In this document: positions 14,167 through 29,100 of the stretch, piece after piece | How positions within the stretch are numbered: position 1 is the stretch's first letter | Layout of the letters: each line of letters begins with the position of its first letter | Source: Saccoglossus kowalevskii | Lineage: Eukaryota > Hemichordata > Enteropneusta > Harrimaniidae | DNA length: 32,471 nucleotides | NCBI RefSeq assembly: GCF_000003605.2 | Contig: NW_003124900.1 | Span: 272,747-305,217, forward strand | Direction: 5' to 3' | Notes under the pieces: generated by a model | Seen by the model: the letters and a program-made list of their open reading frames with translations, nothing else | The model's database searches: none | What the model was told of the DNA's origin: nothing | Made by a program: the position numbers and the translations under genes

Positions 14167-17100
14167 CTGTTAATTACAGACACAAACAAAATCAAGATTC
14201 ATCATTTTTAATTTACTATTATCATCTATGAATTTCTGCCTAATTTAGTCACTAGCTTGTAGACTCGATCAAAATGGTTTAATGACATCAGGGTCCATAG
14301 CACCAAGAGCCAAATGATTTACAAGACTTTTCTGGATCTTTTCCCAAACTTTCTTGCATTTTTTCCCCTCCAAGACATTTTGACCCTTAATTCAGGCCAA
14401 CTTCATCACCAAAGCTCATCAAAGTTCTGAGGATATGGTAGTTCCCTGGAGAAAACGGGCCTTTATAAAATGAATTAATAACTATGAAGAAATTTAAAGA
14501 CTTTTCAAAGATTTTTTTATTTTTCCTATAATTTAAAGACAACTCGAAGACTTTCCAGACCTCAAAAAATCCAAAGACTTTCAAAAGAATTTCCCAACGC
14601 TATGGACCCTGGACATGCACTGTCACTGTCTTGTCCATACTAACCCTTTGGGCTAATTCACTTGTACCGCAACAGGCGGCTGTCGCATAAGTGCCTAACT
14701 ACCGATGATTTATACACTGATATCCAAGTATCTAAACTACATCTTGGTCAAAAACAGCCACATCTAGCTACCAATCTGGTTATACCTAGCAGGATACAAT
14801 GGTTTTATCAAATCAAGTTGTTATTGTGTTCAATCTGACATCAAAAATACAGAAGCATTTTATTTACTATGCTGCAAAATCATTTGAAATAAATCTTGCA
14901 CTTGAAATGATACAACTACATTGGTCATATTTCTACCTGTTACATTTAAAAATCAAGAATGTCTAGTTATCTGTGGTCATAAAATATATAAATGCAACAC
15001 GTTCCTGTTTACCTATTAACTTATCCACCTTTCCATAAATGAGCCGAATAAATGAAACTTTTGCAGGACTTCACAAGCAATACAGCAATTTGGGATCAAT
15101 TTCAACAAGATTTGAGTTTCTGATTTGTCCAATCACAACACATGTTTTGCAAGCTGTCTACAATGGAAACCATGTGACAAATCTGACCAAACCAATAACT
15201 TAATGACCAGACAGTGATTCAAAAGTAAAATTTAGACAAAATAAAAACTGAAAAGTAATTAATCACTAATAGTACAAAATATCACATCATAGTTAATGAT
15301 ATTTAGTAGATAATATTCATTAATCGTAGTCCTAAGTAACTAGTAACATAACTATTAAAACTAGTTGTTTCTAATAGTTACTAAATATTATCTACTATAT
15401 ATCATATTTATCGGTTTGAGCTGTGTTTATTTATTAACTACTTTTACAATATCATAGTTAATGTTGGAAGTTCCCCCCTTTTGCTATCTTCCATGTACTG
15501 TGTATATTAAAAGTGCCCGCACTTATTTACATGACAGAAGTGAATTCAAAATTCAGTTTACAGCCAATGAAATTTGTTATCTTATGTATGCTCCAAATAG
15601 AGCAAATTCAGTACACGCTTTGATGTTATGTTTTGTTAGGTCATTTGTAACTTGAACTGGGAAACTTGAATAGATTGGTACTTACAGATGGTCTACCCTC
15701 CATTTCATCTTGCTGAAGCCATGTTGCTATGGCAACATCATCCACAGTTTCATCGGATTTCTTTAAAGAAAAAAACACAAAAAAAAGAAATTCAACTAAG
15801 GCATCAAATGTAAACAAAAATAAGATTCTATAGACAAGCAAAGCCAGGCAATCAAATTTAAAATGAACAGATTTACAGGATATACAATATCAAACGTTTT
15901 ATGCAGAAACCCTCTATTATTCAGCATTTTGTATATACTTGAATACTGATCAAAATATATTTTTTTTTTGAAAATAATAAAACAAAGCAAAAACAAGCTA
16001 GTAAAGTGGACCTTACAAAGGTTAAATTTTACCCTAATAAGTTGATTCATGTTTTAAAATATATGAAATAGTATAATTAACTACATAAATAAAAACATGT
16101 ACCGAGGGTTCAACAAGTGTTTTCTTCTGTATACCCAACTCAACTTCTTGTAGTTTTCTGGCCAAGAGTTCATCATTGATGGATGGCGGACAATTATATG
16201 GATCCTTGTGGGCAGACATGGCTTGCTCTTCTCTGTGCAGAATCAGTGTGTCTTGCGCTTTCTGTAAAATAAAGCCAACATGCCAACACATAAAAACAAA
16301 AGAATTCAATTCTCAACACTGGTGGTGCTGTTAAGCATGTAGTACAGTAAAACCTGACTGGGACTGGGATCTATGGTCGGTTTTCAGAGGGAGTCTGTTT
16401 ATTCAGGGTGGGCGTGACTTTGATTGAAACAACAATTACATGCATGCATGGGACAAATGAAAGATTCAGAAGTTTGCCTTCGGTGATTATATTCACATTT
16501 ATTGTATTATTTAAATAAAATAATAATTTACCAAACAAGGCAAGAATATTATGTTATGTACATGAAATTAATAAACATTAAAATAACTGTTCGAACAAAC
16601 CAGGTAAGTATCGCGTATAGTGACTGAAGGTGTCCATAATTATCATAATTTATGCAGACAGTCAATTTTGCTGTTAAGTCAATGAATCAAATTTCGATGT
16701 AAAAAAATCAGCAAGTTTTGACTGCTTTAAAGAACCAACTTTTTTCAACGATTTTGTTTTCCGTTACAATTTTGAGATCTTAGAAATCTGTCAAGTAACT
16801 GGAGTCTTTGTTTATTGCGAAGTTCAGTAATCTCATCAACATGTCTAGCACATCGTCATGCGTCAAGTGACTGCCGTCGTGTTGGTCGATAATTTGACTG
16901 TCGTTGCAATTTATGTCACCGTACTTATGTCTGTAGATTCATGGTTTTCTTTATCTGCAATAAAATTCTCAACAATCTGTTGCTCCCACTCGCCGCCATT
17001 CATTGCTTCAGTCGGTATACGTTCATCAAAGTTGAGGTATTCATCAATGCTACACTGTGTTTGCGAGTCTGCAGCTTGTTAAATGAGGTTTTCGTTTTCT

Positions 17101-20100
17101 TTGTTGTCGTCTGCTTCTTCGTCATCATCAATTTCAATTTTAAAGCCCCCTTTACGGAAACATTCGAAAGCACAAAATTATCTATCAGATTTGTTATGAA
17201 AAAAAGAAAACTCAATGTCTTTTGATCGTTGAAGGAGTGATAATGCAGTGTGCTTCGCTGCAACTGAAGGTGATGACGCCGATCATTTATTTATATCCGG
17301 GGGTCATTATACTGTCCCGACACCACGCGATGTGTGGGCGTGTGGTGTGAAAAACGTAACCAGTTGCCATTGTTTTACACGGGACGTTACTTGTAGTGTG
17401 AGATTTGGTATTGTTTCTGTGACGTTCACGGTAAATTGAACACAATGCACACTTTTTAGGTCGGGCAGACTGGATTACTAGACAGCGGACGTGGTGCAAC
17501 TGGTCGGATGGTTGATGTATTCAGTGTGAATATTGGACTTGGGACCGATCAATGCGGTCGGTGTTCGGAGTAAACAGTGGTTGGATTTAACAGGTTGTTT
17601 TAACATGGGCGTCTATGGAGAAATTTCCGGGCTACATAAATCGATCGATTCTGACAGTAGGTCGGTTTATCCAGGGGTAAATTTTGACAGGTTTTACTGT
17701 ACGTACATACATACATGCATGCATAATATCACTAACATTAAATTTGCACATATTCTTTGATATGCTTTGTATTTTTATATATTTGTTTTTTATTCTGATT
17801 GTAGATGAGTTTCTTTAGTCTTGTAATAGAAAATAGAATTCCCAAACAATTATTTGATGATCATTTTTTGAAATATTGAACACCAAATGAGGGTGCACCA
17901 CCGGATGGGCGAATTTATGGCAGAATCCAGCACACTGCATCTTGTATACACCAAACAGTTAAATTATTCAAAACAATCACATAACCACCAACATCAGCTA
18001 CATACCTGAATAACAATATCGTGTTGCTTCTGTCTAATTTGTTTATCGACTTGCTGTAATTCCAACCTGATCTGTTGTTTCTCTACAGGAGGTGTAGGAG
18101 TCACAACTCTGAAAATAAGACCAATAGAAAACAGATTATCCTGAGCACATTTTATGACTTTCACCAACTATCAAAAAAATTTGCCTCACAAAGCAGTTTA
18201 CAGGAATCAAATTGAAAGAGCAACGGTCGTCACGCAACACATGTTCGATTTTATGTGAAAGTATTTTACATACATTGTATATGTTGATGTAGACTCGGGG
18301 AGTTACAATAAACTTTCAATTCTTTAGAGGACGGCAATTAAATTATCAAAACATGATCAATTCCACAGAGTTTCAAATAAAATTAGATTTTAGATTTGTG
18401 TTTTGGTTCAAGTTGCTCAAAAACAAAATGTAACCAATGATATGACTTTAATGTGACTCACCTGTCAACCAGATCTGAATACCACACTGTTGCAGAAGTG
18501 ATCGGCGTCTCTGTGCTCGAAGCATTTACTTTATCTTCATAAGAGAGATGTTTCCCGGGAGAGAACTGCTGCACAGTCGATGACATCTGAGAATCCTGGT
18601 ATGCCATAACAGCTGTGGTTGGTGTATAACATGTCGGCATAGCTTGAACAGGATCGGTCTCGTGAAAGATCGACTTTGACATTCGCTTGATTGGATTCAG
18701 TAAATCCTTGGGGTCATGGCACAAACTATCATTATCTTTAATTCTTTGTTTCTCAATGGCCATTTGCTCCATTTCCCGACGTATTCTTCGGCCACGGTTA
18801 ACATCTTCAACACACGAATGGTGATCATGTCCAGGCTTTGGAGGCATTTCATTATTTCCTTGTTCATTTCTTCCAAATCCAGGCACACTCTCCCCTTCTT
18901 CCAATGAAACATGGCGGACGATGGTTTTACTGATGGTTGGAATTCCCGTGGTAGGTGGGGCAATGTTCAAAACCGGATTACTCGACCATGGATTATAGTA
19001 CTGACCAGCATATCTGGAGTCCTTGTTGGAACTGGTTGTATCTCGTCTTGCCATGTCTTGTAAATTGACGCCAGAACTTGAAACCAGATGCTGGGATGTA
19101 GTTAGTTGAGTCAGAGAACGATTTCCATGACCAGTGCTTTTTGCCTTAGAATTAATCATGCCAGCGACTGTACTCAGTATAGAGGAGACAATAGCAGTAG
19201 AACTTTCAGGGGTTGTGTTAAATGGTCTGGTTTGCTGATGAGATTCATAATTTGGATCTAACTTGGCCATTAAATGTTCTCTTTTGTCCTGTAACTGGTA
19301 CATAGAGAGTCTCTGAAAGGATAAAGAGGGAGCGGAGCGTATTAATCTAAAAATAAATTTGGTTACGGCACCCTCAATCTTTAACACTGATCTTATACTA
19401 TAAACATGAACAGCGCCCTCACACAACCATCTTGAACAGTGCTTGCATGCACATGTGTCACATGTTTTTTATTTGTTTTGTGTATTAATTTCACACTTTG
19501 TAACTTGTTTACATTTACTGCAAATAGTATCCGTTCTTGTTCTGAAATAAGTGTCTGTCTTTAATATCGGATGACCAGGATGCACAAGTTGAAGTTAACA
19601 CATTGACTGTTGACACCCCCCTCCCCCACTGGTTTGGTATGAAGCATTCACAGCAGTCATCAGTCAATTTTGACTCTACATGACCTGCAAGACACACATT
19701 TTTAAAAGGTCACACTATTCACACAAAGATGCCCCACAATTCCATGGTGCTTCACTTTTTCTACTTACATGTACTGGATTAGACGATGTGCCAGAATAGC
19801 CAGAGCCAGGAGTATCTGGTGGTGGCGGATCAGTCTGGTTCCTTTGCCTATACATTGGATACTGGTCCAGGTGTCTTGTGTACCCTTTGATTTCAGGAGC
19901 ATATGGCGGGGCACCAGAAGGAATGCAACCTCTGGGATTTCCCTCAGCTACATTGTATCCCATGGGGACATATCTCCCATGGTAAGCATCATCCACAAAA
20001 CGTGAAGGTGGTGCTCTTCCAAAGATGTCATCTGGAACATATCTTGGATGTGGTGAAGCGATTGATTTGTAATACGGATCCGACGGATGTAAGTGTCTTG

Positions 20101-23100
20101 ATTCTGGAACTTTGTAGCCCAACTCGCAAGAAGAATATGTTGGATGAGGTGAATACCGACGATGGTCAATCGGTTCCTTGTAGGAAACTAAAATTAAGAT
20201 GTTGAAACGATTTGACATACACTAACATTACTACTAATAAGAAACTACATAAACTTCAAAATATGAGAGTAAATTTGAGCCTCTGCTCGATGAATCAATA
20301 AATAGTAATTTCAGATGCTGTATCATATCTAAACAGGGATATAACAATGCCATCAAGTGGGAAAGATAGGGTTCTCCCTACAAGGGTGAGGAGTTTTTGA
20401 TAATTGTAAGTTAAAATGGCTTCCTTGGGGCCAAAATTACTGTCAGACTGGTCACAGGTGAAGACAGTGGCCACATGTGATCCCTGGTCAATCAGAATTT
20501 TATGGTTGCCAGAGGATCAGCGCCCTCATGCCATGGCCATGCACCCCAGTTCCCTTGTTAACATGGTTAATATCCCTGTATAAACCTGGTTTTTGATGCT
20601 TAAAGGTATTTCTCATTATGTTGTTTTAACAAAATAACCATTTCCTGAGTATATGACCAAATATGGACAAGTTTCACAACATATACACACAAGCGATAGT
20701 GAACTGATTAAAATTGAGTGGTATACTCACCACCACTGGAGATGATTATTCTATTAAAATAACTTTTAAAGTTATTCTTTTATACTCACCATGATCTCAT
20801 AATGGATTGATGGATGGAATTTTAACAACCATTTTGAATTGATAATATGTTATTTATATAAAATGTAACATCCACAGGTTTTTGACACACACTGTATAAT
20901 TGTTCGTAAATTGAAATTACCTTCTAAATGCGGTGCTTGTGAGTTTTCATAGACTGAGGAATAATCGCATCTGGGGTACTTTTCCTTCTCTGGTATTGGT
21001 GAGTTTCTTCCCAGCGACAAAGGTATAGGGCTGGACATTCCACTGGTGCTAGAAATGAAGATGTGAAGATGCACATATTGTACTCAAATGATAGAAACAG
21101 TAAATTTGTACATGTGCAGTGGTTAGAATATCGTGGGGGCTGTCATTGCAAAACGGTTGTTTCAAAATACTTAACCTATCTGTGGGAAAATAAATTAAAG
21201 ACCATACTGGGAGGGGAAAAGCAGCAGAAACAACATTTCAAGTCACTGAAAATGAGATGGAAGTCACTGAGAAATTACCCCTTGATGTACACCAACAACC
21301 AGCATTTTAAATTGCATTTGATTGGCTACCTGAACCTAACACAGTCAAACTTAGGAAACAGCTTATTTTTTTGACAGTTTTTTTTCGACTTATCAAATTC
21401 TGCTTTATATATATATATATATATGGTTCAACCCAACTGCCAATTTATATGAACCAGAATTAGCTCCTTTAACTCACTGAACATTTTTCTCTTGACAACT
21501 GAATATTTTAATCACTATGAGTCCCCCCAAGCTGGTAATAATTAATTCCTTGGTAACCATCTATGAGCTCCTCTAAGTCACTGATATATATCCAAATACG
21601 CATTAATTTACAATAATATAGGACTACCACCAACAAGTTTAGATATTTAGAGAATTTACCATGGACTGATGAAAGGAGAGGAATTAGTTGACATTTCGTC
21701 ATCACAAAATGATGGGAAATCGTTATCCAAGGTCATGGTATCTGGACCCCTAGCAAGTAGATTTTCATTACTGCTTTCTGTTAGCGGTTTGCTACCTCCC
21801 CCTTCTATTTTTTTCTCCACTTTCCCTTTAATGTGAGTTCTTCTGCTCTTTGCACGGAATCTGTAACAATAACAAACAAATAAAAAAACAATTAACAAAA
21901 TATTCATTTCAAAACTTATCTACATAAATTCCAGTGTTCTAATTTACCCTTATATGTAGGTTAATTACGCCACTCACATTGAATGTGTTTCAAGTTATTG
22001 AGGTCAAATTCAAACACTTTCCCTTGTTTACATTAGGCCGAGAAGCGCCAATAGAATGCAACAGAAATAGAATCCACATCACAGCACGGCACGGCACAAA
22101 AAGATTTTTATTATCATTTCTCACAGTTATCCATTATTCAAGTATTGCTACGAACAAATTACTGCAAAATATACAGTCAGTATGTATCACATATGATACG
22201 ATTACCATACTGCCTTCATGTATACTTTGCAGTATTCTCGTAATAACCTCATCATATTCATGTTTTATTATACAACAAAAACAGAAAGTTGGAGCATTCA
22301 ACCTTTTCACCACCAGACTTTCTCGCCCAAATTTTTTGGCACTTTTTTCTTATATTCTTGAGTATTTCTGGAAATGAACCCAAATTTTGCAGCCAACAGA
22401 CAAAATGTGAGTCAATTTTCATTTTTTACTCAAAAAAATTGTCTATTATTGTCCCTTCTTCTGAAGGAAAGTGCAGACTATAAACAGGACTATTTTGTGA
22501 ATTCGTTATGAAAAGAGGGAACTGGTGTTGAAAAAGGTTAAAACACCACCAAATAACAAAGACAATGCACTTTACCTTTCTAGTTCCTCTGGAGAATGTG
22601 CAAATGTACAGTTAGCAGCACGTGGGCATCCTCCACTTTGCTGAACATCACGGCATAAACTGGTCTTGTACTTACTATTCTGTGCCTGAAAGCAAAATAC
22701 AAACCAAAATAATACAAGCAAATAATAAAACTGTGATGTAGTACATAGGTGAACAGACAGACATGCACACTGATTATACACTCACTCAAACATATACAAC
22801 TTTTAAGAGGAAAAGATTTCATCATGGACCCCTCCCCCCCCCCCCATCCGACACTTAACCCTAAGGCTAACTGTAACCGAAATCCTCTTATATCCTGGTG
22901 CATATATAATTTAATTATATATGCACCATTTTTGGAAATCTATAGTTATGTATAGAGGCATAAAAATTGAATTGCCGGCAAAGGATTACAGTTAGAATTA
23001 GGGTCATGGTGTCGGGTGGGGGAACAAAAGGAAGTCTTTCCCAACTTAGATCGGTGAACAGATGGGCAAACAAACGACAAACCGACTGACAATAGCACAC

Positions 23101-26100
23101 AATTACTCACAGTCACAACAACACGACACAGAACTTAATATCTAGGAAATATCTTTCTATTTCCTTCACTTTATGGTACTGGTGACAGCACATTTTCAAA
23201 GGATCTATGTAACTTAGTTTTGTTTAAGGATGGGCGTTTCTCTTTCCGTGTGAATTTAACTACAATGACCTAATTTACCAGTCGTCTAAATTACAAACAA
23301 GGAAATGAAATATACCTATAGGTACAGGAATACTATTATATGGATACATTTTTCCCGCCTAAAATTTGATGAAATTTTTTTAACTAAATGAACATAATTG
23401 TTTTTCTAAAATCAACAAAAATGACTGCCTTTTTTATTTTTCATTCTGAAATTTGTATGAGAATTGAATTTTTCTTTCATATTTTGTAAAATTCCGAAAA
23501 AAAAAGGGAGAAAAGAAGACAAGCAAAGTTTTAAAAGATGTGTGCTGTGACCAGACCTACTTTTTGCATTCCCGAAAATTTTTGAAAAAAACATTACAAA
23601 ATCAACAAAAACAACTGGCTTTTTTTTTTTATTCTGAAATTCGTATGACAATTGAATTTTTCTTTCATTTTTTGTGAAATTCCAGGGAAAAAGAAGGGGA
23701 GAAAAAAGACAAGCAAAGTTTTAAATGATGTGTGCTGTGACCAGACCTACTTTTTGCATTCCTGAAAAATTTTAAAAAAACCATACAAGGGTTTACGAAG
23801 ACAAGACGACTTTTTTTTTTTATATTTAATACTTATTTTGGTGTAAACAACGAAAAGACGACTTTATTGTTCAAACGCTGGAATACAAAAGATTATTCTG
23901 ACAAAGTCACATGAAATGAAATGAATATGCATGTCATAACTTGTTGTATCTTTAAATCAAAATTGTGAAAATATATATATATATATAATAACAAATATAT
24001 ATATGATATAATAATATTTCTTATATTATTAATAATTGTCTGTAGTATTTTTGTCGTTCATCAATTTTGAGTTCTTTTTTCAATCAATTTTTACATTTCA
24101 TGTACTTTTATTATTTACTTTATTACTTAATTACTTTATTAATCTGAAAAGCTAAAAAGAAATGTTAACTCTTTATTTACGATATTAATAAAGCATTATT
24201 CTATTCTATTCTATTCTATTCAATATAATAAATATTTCCTTTGTTATTTCAACTATGCAAAACTGATTCATTAGTTAGATTGTTGCAAAAAGTATATTTC
24301 ATTTTTTTTTTATTGCACTAACCTGTTCCAGTACTTTTCTGTGATGGCTATGGTTCTGTACAAAATCCACTAACCCTAAAACAGCAGTTTTAGCAGCACG
24401 CATGGAACGCTGACTTTCCTCCCAACTCGGTATAGCTGAATCTGCGAAAGTTGAATACAACATTACGAGAGAGCGGTTTTTAAATAATTTTGAGATTTAA
24501 CCAATAATGATAATCAGATATGCATACACTCGCACTCTGGGGTGTTTGAGAAAAGGACAAATTTCATATGTCAAGTCTTATAAGTTCCAGTTGTTGAAGG
24601 ATGGTGGTCACCCCCCACTCCACCGGCCATGCATGGGTGAGATTCGGGCCGTGGGAAGTGGCAAACCGGAATGTCAGTTTCGATCTGCCTGTGATACCTG
24701 AAGAATTTTTTTTTCATATCTATTCATCCAGGAGCTTTTAATGGCGTGTCCCTAAAGCCAAGCATCACTGATGTACAATGGCTTATTTCCTGGCATGTTA
24801 GGCTCAAAAGAAAATTATAAATTTCAAGATAAAAAAAATTGCTCCTTCAGAAGTCATCTTCATTGAAATACGATCTCAATTTAGGTATTTTTTTTAACAA
24901 GCTCATCAATCTTGATTTTTGGAACTCCATTTCAACTCAAGATGCTGTATGAATGTTGATTCTTTTCTAGCAGCTACAATTCTAACAAAGACGATTTCAC
25001 AGATCCAAATTTTCTAATTTGAACACTTTCTTCAATCAAATACACAATAGTGTCTTTGAAATTACAACTACTCGTACCTGGTGCTGGATCGATGTTTGCT
25101 AGTAACTCAAAATCTTCAGTCAATCGTGCTAGATTTGCAGGGTCACCTGACCTCTGAAGAGCAATAGACAGTTCCTGTACACTTGCAGCAAAGGAGGCTG
25201 GAGTCTGCAGCTAAAATTAATAGAACTACCTGTTAATTATTTATTTATTTATTTATTTTTACTACACATATATCAATGCATTGTGGAAGAAGAAATAATG
25301 AATATGGTCACAGAGCAAAATTTCGGGTGATGAAAGAAATCATGTCACAATAGCAATTAGTGAAGAATTGCAAATTTTCAACATTTTCTACGACATTTCA
25401 GACTTTTGTTTCTTAAAAAAACATCAAATAACCCAAATTTCTTTTTTTACTTTTGACATTTATATGACAAATGACAATTCGGACTGAACTGTCTTAGGGT
25501 GGATTTTTCACCACTCCAGCAAAAATTACTTTATAATACAACGGTGAATGTTATCCACAGTACACTTATAGGTGGTATTAAGGTTGTAACTACTATAAAA
25601 TACTTTATTTTCGCTTGGAATTAATTTTCGCTATTTTTGCTGAAGCAATGATTCAGTGAAAATAAAATCAAGCGAATATTCTTTTTTTTCTATATTTTAC
25701 ATTTAACTCGTCAAAAATCAGTGAAAATAAAATCAATACAAAACACTCAAAAAGTCTTTTCAGTGAAAATTAATTCCAGCTAAAATCAAGTATTTCACAG
25801 TATGACAAAGGTAATTTCTGAAATTGTGCATCATAACTTGATTTTTCAAAAACGAGAAGAAAATAAATAGCAACCATCTACTAATTTGTGAATTATAAAC
25901 CCAACAGTCTGGATTGTGACAGTTGGTTATATTCAAAATGGCCGCTATATAGAAGCATAGCAAAATAGTTGTTACTATGGAAACAAACTAAGCTTTATTC
26001 ACTTTTTTTGTTTGCTTGGCATTATATATTGATTAGCCAAACATCAAATATTCAATATGTAATGGTTTCATTTTATTTTTCTCCTCATCCAATCAGCCCG

Positions 26101-29100
26101 AGAGCGAAAATCATCTCTTGTAAGTAACTTACCTTGTCTATAATTGATTGCATATGTGATTTGTGCGATGCATCGCCGTATAACAATGACGACCACTGCT
26201 CTGGGGATATACGTAAACCGGCCTCCATGGCGATCTGCACAATCTGCGAGTCGTGTTCTCGTCGGAGCGCTTCATAAGAACGGAACTAGAATAGAATAAC
26301 AAGATCAGAAGGTGGATATAACATAATTTGTTGAGAAGCTTGTTTCTGTGGTTGATACATTACTGAGCAAACTAGCGACAGGGGAGAGGGTTGGGGTTAC
26401 ATGTGGATGCCTGCAATACAGAATCAACATAATTGAAGCTGGTATAGCCAAATATCTGACTAAAACTGCATATATATGCCGACGGGAGGTGAATCAACAT
26501 CGATTGACAGCTCCCGAAAACAGATGGAACTAATCATCAAAGAAGAGATGGAACTACCGTAATCATCAAAGAACAGCAATCCAAAATGTGGTCATACGTC
26601 AACATCACATACCTCTTCTTTTAACTGCATCAAAGAGGAATCCTCCTCTCGCTTGGTGACTTTGAAGCAGGAAGCTCGGTACAGTAACTGCACAACGTGA
26701 CCTACACTGGTTTTTGATGCTTGGGGAAATTGCGGTTCAAGTCGCTGAACCACAAACAAGACCAATACTTTCCTTGACAGGGCATTGCCGTCTTCTAAAG
26801 CTAACAACACCAGTTTCAAACATTCTTCTTGCATGGCTGAAATCAACACAGAATACATCAAATATAAGTGTTGCAATCGACCATTTTTTCGCTCACTGCG
26901 AGATAATGCATTACGGGTAAACAAAGGTCATGGCGGTGCAGTGATGTCAAAACGCTATGTAGAATTTGACGAATGCTTTGTATTTTAATACACGCTTATT
27001 AATAATGTGCCATACACATTTGATGATGCAAGGTTATCTCAATGTAATGTTCCTATCTTAAATATATCGTTATTTTGTCATTTAGCTATAAAAGAAGAAA
27101 TTCCAGTTCAACATCAAATCGTTCACTTTTTGTGACAGGAATTCATTCTACGCCTTGCTAGCAATACTGTAGCTGGGAATAATTTTGGGTGTTTTGCATG
27201 GAATTTATTTTCCTTGATATTTGACAAGTTGCATGTAAAATAAAGGGAAAAAGGTATATTCGCTGGATTTTATTTTTACTGAATCATTTCTTCAGTAAAA
27301 TTGCGAACATTAATTCTAAGCGAAATTAAAGTATTTTACAGTTACGAGTACATGAGATCTTGCAATGAACGAAAAATCACTTATTCAAAGGTCAGTGGGT
27401 GTTCATTAGTAATTTGAGTGCTGAAGTCAAACTCTTTTCACTACTTACAAAATAAAGATTTATTTTTTTCATAAATTCTGATCAAGTCCTTTAGGTTATA
27501 AAATAATATGTTTGTTTCATTCAAATTTAATAAAAAAAATTACAGAATTCATAAAGATGAGAAAAATTTTGACTGACTACAGAAAAACAGTACAAATCAG
27601 TATTTTCCGTAATTTAGTTAGTGTGACGATTGTTTTTTTTTTAAAACATTTTCTCTACGCAGACTTTGTTTAGATAAATTCTGATTAAAGAAAAAGATAT
27701 AATTTTTTGGTGATTGTGGGAAATTACTGGTTGCTTTGTGTACACTTTTCATACATGCGTAACATATTCATCTGCTTTCCACTAAAACTGATCTATTCAG
27801 ATAACAATGTCTCTTCAAAAATTAACAAGGCTTCTGTCCACATAAACCAACAAAAGGAAGTTAAAAGTTAAAAATTCAAAATATAAGAGTTGTCGTTTTA
27901 CAACACTCTGCGAAAGACACAAGCTAATTTGCATACCATCATTTGACCTTTGACCCTTTGCATGCCAAACCATTCACCCTTCACATACTAAATTCACATA
28001 AATTTGTCTATGTTTTTCAAAAAGAATTATCAAAACCAGTAACCAATACAGAATTTTATCCATTTGACCCTAAATTAACAACGAAATTACAGAAAAATAC
28101 ATAAAAATTTACAAAATGTTGACCAACATTTTTGAGAAAAAAATTATGACATTCAACAGGTTTATGTAATATGTTTCATAGTATACATGCAGATTTCTGT
28201 GAGGATGAGATTTCTGTGAGGATGAGATTTCTGTGAGGATGGGATTTCTGTGAGGATGAGATTTCTGTGAGGATGAGATTTCTGTGAGGATGAGATTTCT
28301 CCTGCATCTGTAACTGTATTTGCTCTATTAAAAGCACATGCACTTTCATCAATGTCGTTAGTACACTTATACTGGGGCTTTTTTTTAGTACATTTTTTTT
28401 TTCATATCTGCATTTTATTCCCAGATTCAGAAATACTGTATACGGCTTAAAGGGCGACAGTCGTCGTGTTCGATATGGGACTCATAGCGATGTATACAAC
28501 GCGTGTAAAATACATTGTTTATTTACATGATATTCGAACACGCGCTGCGCGACGGCCACTGGGCTTTGAGTATTTACTGCCACTAACTGCACGAATATTT
28601 AAACATGATAAATTATAACCAAGTAAATATTCATATATTCAACAATAGAATTATTATTTTCTTTAGAAATCAGAAACAACTTGGTGAATATCCCTGTAAC
28701 ATCAAACCTGCTAAAATATTACCCAGTGGACATTTCTCCCTCTACAGTAAAACGACTAAAAGAAAGAAGCGAAAATTGTTTTATGCACTGTTGATGGAAC
28801 CACAATAAAACCAATTTTTGGCTCACACGTGCTTGTAACAACATAATGATGAGCAGATAAAGGAAATAGCAGATAATCCATAACATTGACAAAATATTTC
28901 TTCTTCATATTTTACAAATTGAAATGAAACAGGAGCTTACCTGGTCCAAGAAACTGACATCCTCTTGCTCGTACAGCCGCCCATAAATTGGCCGATAACT
29001 GTTGGGGGTTCTGGTGCTGCAAGATAAGTTCAGTTACCGTGCGCTCTCCCAGAGAACGAGCAGCACGTACAGCACGGGCTCTGCCTTCGTCTTCAACCAG

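Larger units (their letters stand above)
14167..15685 (-). other. Roquin intron 14
   Basis: Contains a 323-bp transposon (14289-14611) and a palindromic AT-rich element (15298-15403). Remaining sequence is plain. Confidence 0.7.
16262..18005 (-). other. Roquin intron 12
   Basis: Mostly occupied by the pogo/Tigger-like element at 16345-17699. No host exon seen. Confidence 0.7.
22686..24322 (-). other. Roquin intron 6
   Basis: Holds a hairpin element (22815-23035), a 190-bp tandem duplication (23408-23790), (AT)n near 23971-24003 and an ATTCT microsatellite. No coding sequence. Confidence 0.7.
26837..28940 (-). other. Roquin intron 2
   Basis: Contains a partial MITE (27252-27342), a 17-bp minisatellite (28193-28294) and a complete piggyBac-like MITE (28447-28569). 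Plus-strand frames at 26785-26988 and 28605-28808 are not recognised. Confidence 0.65.

Noticed and set aside
22580-22903. 107-codon minus frame overlapping the CCCH exon
   Set aside because: It is a different frame from the zinc finger and has no similarity; shadow of the real exon plus intron.
28193-28294. TTCTGTGAG copies as Roquin-type decay hairpins
   Set aside because: The motif is on the strand opposite to Roquin transcription, lies in an intron and lacks the closing GAA.
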